A DNA stretch of 64,000 nucleotides from the NCBI RefSeq assembly GCF_004210375.1, contig NC_134830.1:168337874-168401873 (forward strand), given 5' to 3'. Positions 27,101 to 39,100 of the stretch are shown in pieces. The position numbers and the translations under genes were made by a program. The stretch comes from Tachypleus tridentatus. Taxonomy: Eukaryota; Arthropoda; Merostomata; Xiphosura; Limulidae. Numbering within the stretch: the first letter of the stretch is position 1; each line of letters starts with the position of its first letter. The notes beneath the pieces were generated by a model, which saw only the letters and a list, made by a program, of their open reading frames with translations, had not been told where the DNA came from and searched no databases.

Positions 27101-30100
27101 GTTTTCCAACTTTCATATTTATCGAACACTTAATCTTTAGATTTGGAAAGTGTTTTTTAAATTGTTTTTATTTAATATCCATTTTAAGAATTGTATGTAT
27201 TACTCTAGTTTTTATACATATGTATGATTAAAGCAGTTTACACAAACACAAACAAAAGATTTCAGTTCATGTAATACATATTTATACATCTCAGATCTGA
27301 CTGTCTTTACTTCTAACATAAAGATTAAACTTAGTGACAAACTGTCATATTTTGTTTGTGTGTTTGTACATATACACTGATTGCTATTTGATCAAAAGAT
27401 TATCTCAGGAGATGGGTACTTGTTTGTAACATGAGGCTTCAACACATAAACTCCATTTGGGTCATTCATGTCAAATCATTCAGATTTTGGAAAATTTTTC
27501 AGGTGACCTTCTCAGAATGCCTTGAAAAATTCACATGTGCTCATCTACCCATATAATGAAAAATTGCCAAAGATTAGATCAATATCTCTAATAGTTTCTG
27601 ATTTACAGCCCTGTAAAATTTAATTAATTTTTATTTATTTTTGGCGAATTCATTTTCGAGTAACTTTGGCTGCTTAAAGCTGTAGGAGTAATGGTGGTAT
27701 AAGGCTGAAATTTGCTGCACTGACTGAATTAATGTCACAGAATTCAAAAATGGTCTGAAACCAAGTTTATCTCTTAGGAGTTTCATAGTGAGGCTGTAAA
27801 ATCACCTGAAAACTCAAAATCGTAAAAAACATTGGTTTGTTTAATAATCCATAGCTGTAAAACTTAATATGATATAAAGCTGAATTTCTTTTCAAATTTC
27901 CTATAACATATCAGTTGATAAATCAGCATTTGTTGTAATTAAAAGTCTGTTAGATCTGTAAAAAAATTAGTTGCATGCATCTTTTTATGAGTTAGCTAAA
28001 AATAGCCCTACTTCAGGCCACAGTTTGACCATGTCACCAATTATTTGGCCTTTTCAGATTTTTACCATATATTCTTACATCTCTGAATATGATCTACAAA
28101 AAAAAATCAAGGTGTTCAACCTACTTTTTGAGTTATTTTTTAAAGTATCCTCTGACCATATGTTTTTCACTTGAAAAAAAAATGTTTGAGGTTAGCGAAT
28201 ATGTTACTAGGTGTGCCCATGACCTCAAAAGAGAGAAGGGGGTACTTGCAGACCCAGACAAGAAAGTGGGTAGACAATTAGGTCAGGACACCAGTGCTAA
28301 AGTAATAAATGTCTACGAGTCAGATGAATTTTCCAGGCTTTTCTCTGGGAAAAAAGATTTTCTATTAGAACCAAATATGAAAAGATTCAAAAACAGAAAA
28401 GATTACTTTTAGTTAACTTAAATGAGTTGTATGCTGAGTTGAGGAAAGAAACACAGATAAAGTTGGCTTTTCAAAATTTTGCAATATGAGGCCAAAATGG
28501 GTTGTACCAGTAAGGTCCAAAGGGACTCATTCTGTGTGTGTGTGCCAATACCACCAAAACAGTAATCTCCTTTTAGCTGCCTTGCCCTTTGGTGTTACAT
28601 GTCATGATACTTTAACAAAGATTGTATGCAATGTAGAAAACAGAAATTGGATGTTGCATGCTTGCGATGGATGTCCAGGTAAAGAGTGTCTGTATGATTA
28701 CCTGGCTGAGCAGTTGAATGCAAATGAATACAGTCTGGATGATACTATTTCTTATAAGCAATGTGTCCATACAGATAGGACAACTCTTCTGTCCCTTGAA
28801 GCAACTGCCAAAGATTTTTTGAACATTGTGTGTGAATCCTGTAACAATCTCACTCAACATCACTTCATTGCTAAGTGTCAGTCCAAAGCTTTAGATTCAA
28901 TGAAAAATGACCTCAGTCCTAACACAGCTATAATGTTATTAGACTATACTGAAAACTATAGCTTTATAGTTCAGGATGCTGTGCAGGGTCACCAGTGGGA
29001 TAATCCTCAGGCACCACTACACCCTTTTATAATGTACTTCAGAGAATCAAATTCAGAAGATATCAGTGTTGTTAGCATGTGTGTTCTGTCAGATTGTCTG
29101 AAATACGACACAGTAGCTGTTTATGCTTTCATTACCACAGTACTAAGCCATGTTAAACAGAAATATCCAAACACAGAAGAGATCATTTATTTCAGCGATG
29201 GTGCAGCTTCACAATACAAGAATTTTAAAAATCTTGCAAATCTGTGCTACCATTTTGAAAATTATCAGTTGTCTGCTGAATGGCATTTTTTTTTGCCACC
29301 AGTTATGGGAAAAGTCCATGGGATGGCAAGCCTTCAATTGCCTATAAATAATCAAATTTTAAGTGTCTCTGATGTGTACCATTGGGCAAAGGACCACATT
29401 CAGGGCATAAAGTTCTTTCTTGTCAATCAGGAATTAGTCCTGCAGAATTGTGTAAAGTTTGATCTACTTGAGTGCTTTGAAAAATACAAAACTGTGGCAG
29501 GTGTTAGGTCACATCATAGCTTTATTCTACCAACAAATTGTATATGAGAAGGTTATCAGATGATGATGTGTACACAGTTGTAACTGTTGGTAGTAACAGT
29601 GAAAGTGATGCTGCAGCAGCTGAAATATGGTCTAATGATAGCAATGATAATTATCAGCCAGGGAAATATGTGGCATGCATATATGATCATGAATGGTATG
29701 GGGGAAACGTAAAAGATAGATCAGATGAACATTCCAATGTGTTGATGTCATTTATGAAGAAATCAAGAAATGAACTATTCTCATGGCCTTGTAAGGTCAC
29801 GTGAAGATGAAAGCTGGAATCCTTTCCAACTTATTCTTTGTCTGACAAGTGCACCTACCATGCAAGGCAGTAGTGCTCGCCACAATGTTCTAAATCAAAG
29901 TGATCTCAACATAATCAAACTCAAATTTCAGAAATTTATTCAAGTTGTCTGAACAAAGCAATGTTTATTTGGTGGTGTTAAGGCTAATATATTGCCAAAG
30001 CAGTTTTTGAAACATTTCATTGTCACAATTATTTCAGTTTGGTGTGACTATAATCTTTCTCAGTTATCCCCTGTTGTAGCACTGTGCTTTTTATGTCAGA

Positions 30101-33100
30101 TTTACCTTTGTATTTATTGTATTATTAATCTTAAACTCAGCCATATCTGCATAACTGTAATGCATACACAATATATTTGCATTGCTATGTGATCTAACTA
30201 GTTATGCCAATAAACTTGTTCAGAAATGAATTAATTCTTTCTTGTTTCTTACAACTTCTTTATTTAACATTGTGAAAGGCTGGTTAGAACATTTCAGTGG
30301 GATTCATAAAATTCTGACAGGTATTTTTTAAAATTGTATGGATATATTTGCACACAGTGACACACCTGAACTGCATTTTTAAATAATAAACGTATGATCA
30401 GAGGATACTTTAAAAAATTGTAACTCAAAAAGTAGGTTGAACACCACCTTGAATTTTTTTGTAGATCATATTCAGAGATGTAACAATATATGGTAAAAAT
30501 CTAAAAAGGCTGAATAGCTGGTGACATGGTCAAACTGTGGTCTGAAGTTGGGCTATTTTTGGCTAAATCATAAGTTGCATGCAGCTAAATTTTTTTACAG
30601 GAGATCTAACAGACTTTTAATTGCAACAATTGCTGATTTATCAACTGTTATGTTATAGGAAATTTGAAAAGAAAATTCAACTTTATATCATATTAAGTCT
30701 TAGACCTATGGCTTATTAAATAAACCAATGTTTTTTACAATTTTGGATTTTCAGGTGACTTTACATCCTCACTATGAAACTCCTAAGAGAGATAAACTTG
30801 GTTTGAGACCATTTTTGAATTTATGATTGATTCAGTCAGTGTAGCAAATTTCAGCCTTATACCAACTCTTGCAGCTAAAGTTGCCCGAAAATGAATTTGC
30901 CAAAAATAAAAAGAAATTAAATTTTACAGGGCTGTAAATCAGAATCTATTAGAGATATTGATCTAACCTTTGGCAATTTTTCATTATATGGGTAGATGAG
31001 CACATGTGAATGTTTTCAAGGCATTCTGTGGGGGTCACCTGCAGCCCCCTGGATGATTTGACATGGAATGACCCATTTTCATGTCTTTACACAAACATAT
31101 ATCTAGTCCAAATTGAAACTTTTGGAAAATTTAATCATTTTGTAATACTATTACCTGAAACATGAAATCATAGATAACTATTTAATATCATTATTTGGAG
31201 AAACAAGAACGTGGAGGCTTAAAATATATAAATCTGTGGCACCCTTTCAATACTAAACTTATTAAGTGGTGCTGAGTGAAAGAAAATGATAGTTTTTTTA
31301 ATACAAAGTTTAGTTTTACTTTTTTTAGGTTAGATTATTATTATAGAGTTCAAACTTATGGTACTTAAAAGTAACAACTTACATTTACTTTTTATTTACC
31401 ATACAAGGGAACATGGCTGAGTTAGAATTATGAGTTATAAATTGATCTGAAGTGATATCTGTGTGCATGTTTATACAAAAGGAATTAGTTTAATATCTTT
31501 GTACTAATGCCAGTAAAAACAGTAAAAATTGATAATTTGTCACATTTGTCAGACTTAAAGGAATACTTATCTTGAACACCTTTAAATTAATATCTTACTA
31601 GTACCAGAAGAATTCCTCTATGATCCTGTTTCCAAGTCATTTGGTGATCCCTCCAGAAGACCAGAGATTAGAAATGCCACTGTTGAGTTCATTGCACCGT
31701 CGGAGTACATGGTAAGTATGAATTGTTGCATATTTTTGTTTGTTACCATCGAGCTCATAATTGAAGTTAATTATAAGCTGAATAATGAGAACACCTTTTT
31801 ATTTCATGTTATCATTCTTATTAATGTGTTGATTCAGAATTAATTGTTTGAATAATACACTTAGCAGCTAATAAATTACTGGTTCTTACTCATTTGGAAG
31901 AGCTGAATTTGTTTTTTAAAATGCTCTTACAGGTTCCATCTGCATGTAGTTTCTAAGTATGTATAGTATTTTCTGTATTCTTGAGTTTGCATAGGGGAAC
32001 ATTTCTTTTTTCACCAAAAAATTTCAAAATTTTCATGCATACATACTTCTAATTATGCTATGTATAATTTAATAATAGAATGTCAGTCATAGAAGCCGGT
32101 TAAATTTTTTTCCACTCTAGCTACTTGTTGTTTTGGTTCATTCTCATGATAAAGCACATGTTACATTAAAGGTGAAAGGTTGCTGATGGAACACATTTTG
32201 TTAAGGAGTCACAGGTCAGAAGTACATTCTCCCTGTTTTCCATTTTAAAATGACCAACAGTGATATGAGTAGTGCATGTTGTACTGAGAGGGAAAGTATT
32301 ATAGTTTTGTATTTAGTGCTATGTCCTCTGTTTTCAAAAAGTTCTCTCCTGATAAGTTGGTTTTTGAAGTAACAGATTTTCAGAACTAAGTGAAGCACTG
32401 TCTCATAGATAAGTGCATTTATTCATTTTGCTGTGGGTAAAGAATGTTTTTACTGTATTTTCTATCTCATTCTTGTTTCAGACTTGGTTAAAATTGTAGA
32501 AGTTGAGTCCATGAGAAACATTTCCTGACATTTCTCTAGTTGTTGTTACAGAAGTTCTTACATTTTTATCAGAATATCTTAGAATACAACACTTTTCTCA
32601 GTCTGTGTACTTATAATTTTAGAGTAATTAATCTTTAGTGTTACTTTCCCAAGTTTTGTTACTAACTTCTGTAATTTATGTTTAGTGAGTAGTTTTATGG
32701 TTTGCTGATATCTTGTACAAACACAGCTGTAGAGAACAACCTTTCAAAAGTCTTCTGTTTTTCATCTTCACGTCAGTGCATATATAGTTTTGATAGTATT
32801 TGTAGTATTCTGTTGAATTATGGAGGGAATGTTATGACTGATTGGTTTATCTCCATTTCTGATTGGAGAAGAGAGGCTTCCTGTAGATGAAACCAATGAT
32901 AGCCACAGGTTACTGACTTTTAATTTAAGTTATCTGTTTAGTGAATATTTTATGATGTTAGTGTAAAAGGACTCTACTTTTTGAGTTCCAAAATGTGTTT
33001 GTGTTGAGGATTCTAGTTTTTCCAATTTATTTTATGTTCTTATGAAGCTTGTACTGTTTTTATGTTCTTTTACATTTGTTAAGTCATCGTCTTCTATCTC

Positions 33101-36100
33101 CAATGTTTTTTCAGTGCAGGAACATGGAATTTCATAAAAAATGTTTTTGCATTTTTTCATTGGTAGGTTTCTATGTGTTTCTTACCAGATTGGATCTTTA
33201 ATGTCTTGTAGGATTTCCACCAGATGTATGTGTTGAATTTTTTTGAGTATGGAGTTTTTCACTGAAATTTTGCAAGTAGTGGAGGTAAATAGCTATGTTT
33301 TTCTCCCCCCCCCCTTCCTTTCTGGTTTGATCTTCATTAAAGAATTTTTGATGAACAACCCTACAATCTTTCAGCTTTGTTTTGATGGGTGTCTTGTCGC
33401 AAATGTTTTCTGCTCTTTTGTTTCGGCTTTTGAGTTGGATGATAGGACTGGATGTGTAGCATGTAGGTGAGTTTTTCTGTATACAGTTGTGGAGATCTTT
33501 CTCTCGTGTCTGCTGATGAGTATGCCAAAAAGTGGTAGGTTGCTTCAGTGGTGAAGTAGATTCTTTTGTTTATAAAATTAAGATGTTCAGAGAAGGCTGG
33601 TAAGTTTTTTATGTCTGTGGAGCCTGTTATCAAAGGTGTTGTGAACATATGATGTCTGTATAAAGTTTTATACATATAGATGAGAGGGCTTTCTGTTTAA
33701 AGTCTTCTGAAACAATCTATCAAAGAATAGTTTTATAGTTTTTTATCATGTTAATAAATGGCATAAAGCTTGATTACATTTTTTAAAACAATAAATTTTG
33801 TTTACATATAAATTTCATATTGACTTCTAAATTTTTATTCAATATTTTAGAAACTGACTTTTTTACCTGTATAACAATCATAAACCTTGTTCTTTTGTAG
33901 TTACGACCACCACAACCAGCAGTGTATCTTTATGTTTTAGATGTTTCACATGGTGCTTTGCAAACAGGTAAGTTAAAAATTTATGATACAGTAAAATGTA
34001 ATATATTCTGCTACTATGAACATTCTAAGCACTTTATTTTGTCTCAAAATAGGCCTGGATGTATTTGTTTGTATAACATTTTTACTTCTCTATTTGAAAT
34101 GTGTCAATTTTGTAAAGGGATTTTATTTTTTAGTTTCTCTGCAGAATTTTTAATGTTTGAATGAATGATTAAACCTTTTTAACATTTGAAAACAAATGTT
34201 ATAAATAGGTTGTTTTCTTCAAAGCAATTTTTTAGTGTCACAACTAGAATTTTTTGTTATGTAAAAAGGCTACCAAAACGTTTCGTTTTAAGATATAATG
34301 TAATTTGTTTCTTTACAAAACATTTTTAAAGTGTGACAAAGGGAACTGTGGAAGATATTTGATAGATGTACAAACTTGCATAATTTTATAAATATAGTGT
34401 TTCTAATAGGTGTCAACATCATATAATTAAAAATTATTTTTGTGTTAATGAATCAAGAAATGTTTTGAAAATACTAAGTTTCATAAAAGAAATAGCATTC
34501 ACTTTCTATTGTATGTGAAATTAATAATATATTAACCTGTTTTTGTGCATTTTTTACCATAATTAATTTTAAGGTTTTCTGTGGTTGATAGGTGTTTAAA
34601 GTACCTGCATTTGGTTATACATATTTTGGAGATGTTACATGATTGAAAGATTTAGAAATATAATGTGTATACATAACATCATTGTTTTTATGTAATCCCA
34701 GTAAAAAGTGAGTTGCAGCAGGTTGAAGTAAATTTCTCAAATGGGACATTTCTCAAGGCAGTTCATATATAAATTTATACATTATGTGTGGTGTATGATT
34801 TTGAGGATATTTTAATGATATGGGACATGTGATTATTCAAAGCTCATCCAATTCTTGTCCTTAGGTTACTTGTCAGTGTTCTGTAAAACTTTACTGGAGG
34901 AGCTAGATGACATCCCTGGTGATTCTCGTACACAAATTGGATTTATTACATTTGATGGTTGTGTTCACTTCTATAACCTCAGTGAAGGTCTTAATCAACC
35001 CTCCATGATGGTGATGTCGGATATTGATGGTAAAGCTGCTTTTAATATAAATAATTTGGTTAATATCTTTATTAATGACTGTAAGTAAAGTTACTGAAAC
35101 ATTTGTGAAGTAAACTGGAGAAAGCTCAGTGATAGTGGTTTTAATAAGCCCATATTTGGTTAAAATATCACTATGAAACTTTCATTTGAAAAATGTAAAA
35201 CATTTCACAGCTTGTCAAAAGATGAACACATTTTCATTTAAATAAAATCAAATTGTAGGCAGAGAAACAGGATCAACATGGGTGTGGACACTAAATATAT
35301 TGATTTTATATTTATGTTATAACTCAACATCCTTTACCTAAATAGTAAACTTAAATGTTGTTTGTCAGTATTAGTGATGCGTTAATTGGATGTAATTAAT
35401 TGTGCTGTGTATTTTCAAAAATGCTTTGCATTTACAGTCAGTATCATTTAAAAAAGTTGTGACAAATATAGATTTTGGTTTTGCGAGGGTGAGAACAGCC
35501 ATTTTGAGTTGGAAAATATAAAAATTTATTTTTTCTTTTAAACTAATGTTTAAAATGCTTTTGTTTCTTTATTGCTGTTCTTAAAGGGAGATTGGCCACT
35601 ATTACTAATCTACTGTTCAGCAACTGTCACTGTAAAACAAGTATAGTGGTTTAATAGTTCTTGTTATGCTTAAGTTAAAATAACTTTTTTGTGAAAATCA
35701 TTTATTTATTACAGATGTATTTTTGCCACTCCCAGAAGGCTTACTTGTGAACCTACATGAAAACAGAGCGGTAAATGAGTTGCATTTTTTTTAAAAAAAA
35801 AGGCTAAATGTTGTTCATAATTCTGTTAGTTATCTATATTTAAAATAGAAGTAAAATGTTTTCTAATTGCATATTAAACCTTTTGTTAAGTATGTTTTTA
35901 TCTTGAAAATTCTTTTGAAGCTCTATTTCTTAAATAAATAAAATGATTTGCAGTGCATTATTGTTTAATGATCTAAATAAACTGTATACAAACATCTTCC
36001 AATAATTTTTTCTCCAGCTAATAGAAGATCTTCTAAAAGACCTCCCAATAGATTTTCTGAGAATGATAGTACAAACAGTGCTTTAGGAGCTGCACTTCAG

Positions 36101-39100
36101 GCAGCCTACAAACTAATAGTAAGTTTTAGAATATCATGAAATCAGATGTTCTACAGTGGGTCATTGGCAGATCTGTGGACTTAAAATGCTAAAATCTTAG
36201 ACTTTGTGCTCTATGTGAAAATTAATTCACTGTCTTTTAGTGATAGAAGTGGTATTTGAAATTAAATCATTTGTAATTAAAGCAATGTGAAAGTCATTTT
36301 AATAGCGTTGAATAAAGAAAGAGTTTGTTATAAATCAGGGAAATAAAGTTGAAATGTATGAGGGTCCAAGTTTGTTTTGTTTTCATAAGTTTTGAATGAA
36401 GTAATTGAGGGGAGTTGATTTTATAACCCTTTGTCCTTAATTTTGAGGGGAAATTATTTTAACATTGTCATTATTTTTGTGGTTTCTGTGATATTTCTGG
36501 TCATTGTATTATTTGGTTGTGCCAAAATAACATCCCCTACCCCCCCACCCGCAAGCATGACCAGTGTAATTAGCATGCTCAGTTTAGCACAGAGTTTTCA
36601 TTTTTAACATTGTAGTGTTTGTTTACTTTAAGTTTTACATTTGTTTTAGTTTGTCCAGGTAATTATATATTGTATAGGATTTGTTTTTCACATTCCGAGG
36701 ATGACATAAACAATGTTGAAATGTGTACTGTCTTTTCTTACGACTGTTGATGGATTTTTAATACAATTTCAATTGTATATTATACAGTATTTGTTGTTGA
36801 ATATTTAAAACATTACACAAGTTTCCTTGAATTTTATCTCTTGATATTTGATCTGTATGAATCCAAGTTTTGAAATATTCACTGAATAACTTCATTGCAT
36901 GATACCAGTAAATATTTACAGACATAAAAGGAGATTATTTAAAACCACTTCCACCTAGATATTCCAAGTCTTTAACTTAATTGTATTCTACTTACATATT
37001 TTGTCTTGCAAAGGTTTCAACTGGAGGAAGGATAACTATTATGCAAACATGTATACCAAATATTGGACCAGGAGCTCTAAAACCCAGAGAAGATCCAAAT
37101 CAACAAGCAGCCAAGGTCAGTTGTTAACGTATTTGTTGTTTCTTTGTGTTCTGAAACATGTTGTTAAAGTACTCTATAAAGATAAAAAAAAAAAATAACT
37201 TTGATTCTCTATTTTATTTGTTACCCATGTGCATGTCCTGTCTGTTGGACTGTGATCTTATTAGAGATTTAAGTGTTTAATATAATTCCAAGTTTAATTA
37301 GTATATTAAACAAACTTTTGTAAGTTTACAGTAGACTTTAGGTTTGTTATACACAAATATTTTAAGATAAATATTTCTCTGAACTTACACTCGGAAAAAA
37401 GATGGTCTTTATTAAGAATAAGAAGCTTTTCCCAGTTTTTAAATGTAATTTGTATAACACCTGGAATCTTCCGAATGAGCATATAAAGTTTTTTGTTTTG
37501 AGTAAACTTGTTCTCTGTGTTACTTTTACTACCCTAACAATGTATTGGTTTGGTCAGTTTGACTGATGTCCCAATCGCCATGACAAAAAAATGGAGTAAA
37601 TATAAATCATTCTCTTTTTTTTTGTCAGACTCTAACAGACAATTAGTTATTCATTCAAAACAGATTTAGGCTCCTATCAGTTTGTTTCTTTTCATTTAAT
37701 ATTGTTTTATTGAATAGTGTGTAACTAAGTCTGCATAATAAAGTTGTGAAGCACACTGGTAAACATTATTAAGTTGTTTGTAAGTAATGCAAGTGCATAT
37801 CTACTTGAGAATTTTCTTTTACTTTTTCATTTGTGTTATGTGTAACCTAATTTTTGATTTTTTACATTTATTTTTAAAGCTAAATAAAGTATATACATAG
37901 ATGTCTAATAATTTGTTCTTGATCTCATGTTTTTTTTTAATCTCAGCAACACATGAACTTTAGCCCTTTTTTGTAATTATGGTAGTATTACATAAAATAT
38001 TAAGACCTAAAAATGCAGTGACCAAAATCTCTTATAATTTAACAAGCTTTCTAGCCAGTTATAAGTGGATTAATATAACTTGCATATCTTGTCAAGGCTA
38101 TCTCTGATATAGTAAACTATGAAATGGATGTTGAGTAACTTTAAACTTATGATGAGAACAAGCTAATCTTATATGGAAATCAGTAAATCTATTTGTGTTG
38201 GTTGTAAATAATTCAATATGATATATCAAGAGAGAATTTCTGACTTTTTTGAAATGCAAATGTAACCAGAGTGTGATTTCATATCTGTTAATTAGGAAGA
38301 TTGGAAGCTATGGAATTATTTTAGCAGTATCTATACTATAAGTGTATAATTTATATTAAACTTAGGACATGATGTAAGGTTATTAATCATATATAAAATG
38401 GATAATTCATAGCAAAAAGTGTCTTGGTATGGAAAAGTGAAAATTAAAAATTTTTAAAATATTTTCTTGTTGAGATTAAGAAATTAAAACTTGTATAATA
38501 TAAAACATGATTTATTATTTACATTTGGATGCTAAGTTTTGATATACATTTATTAAAAAGTAGTTTAATCTAATGTATTACTGTAAAGGTATGTGCTATC
38601 CAATTGTTGTCCAGTGTACAGAATTATGTTAGTCTAAATTGTAACTTACATGTATTTTAACCCTTAAACAGCATCTGTCATCAACTGATGCTGCTACCTA
38701 CTACATTCCTGCTATTTAACGGTTAATTGGTTCATTATTTGTACATGCGTGTGGGATTTAATGTGGCATACCAGACAGACATTCTTGTGTAAATTAAGAG
38801 TACAGTGAATTATATTAATTATTATTGGTGCTTGGCATTAATAAGGTTTAGGTTTCACAAGTCTTTCTGCTTTCAGGATGTTACTAACCTTGGGCCTGCC
38901 ACAGATTTCTATAAAAAACTAGCGTTGGACTGCTCAGGCCAGCAGATAGCTGTGGATCTGTTTTTGCTAAGTTCTCAACATGCAGATCTAGCAACTCTGG
39001 GTAAGTAACATGTGACAAACTAACAACACTGAGTAGTGAGTTACCTCGTAATTCTAGGTACTTGTGTCTTGAAGCATTCTCTTAAGGATTGAACTTATGT

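Larger units (their letters stand above)
27458..31075 (+). mobile_element. 3.6-kb DNA transposon with ~700-bp terminal inverted repeats
   Basis: The left end begins TGGGTCATTCATGTCAAATC; the right end is its inverted match (GATTTGACATGGAATGACCCA). The similarity continues inward for about 700 bases on each side, to near 28165 on the left and 30388 on the right. Both ends abut ATTT (27455-27458 and 31075-31078), consistent with a 4-bp target duplication overlapping the terminal T/A. The arms enclose one broken transposase-like gene. It sits in SEC24 intron 8 in the same orientation as the gene. Confidence 0.88.
24593..31601 (+). other. SEC24 intron 8 (7 kb, transposon host)
   Basis: The largest intron. 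It holds a decayed TTAA-flanked element (25228-26740) and a 3.6-kb long-TIR transposon (27458-31075). The remainder is AT-rich with no further features. Confidence 0.8.

Noticed and set aside
28612..28863. Open frame on the - strand within the transposon
   Set aside because: It is antisense to the 353-codon transposase frame and has no content of its own.
37500..38726. Third copy of the 1.5-kb TTAA-flanked element
   Set aside because: Only a short block near 37540-37640 looks similar and the ends do not correspond.
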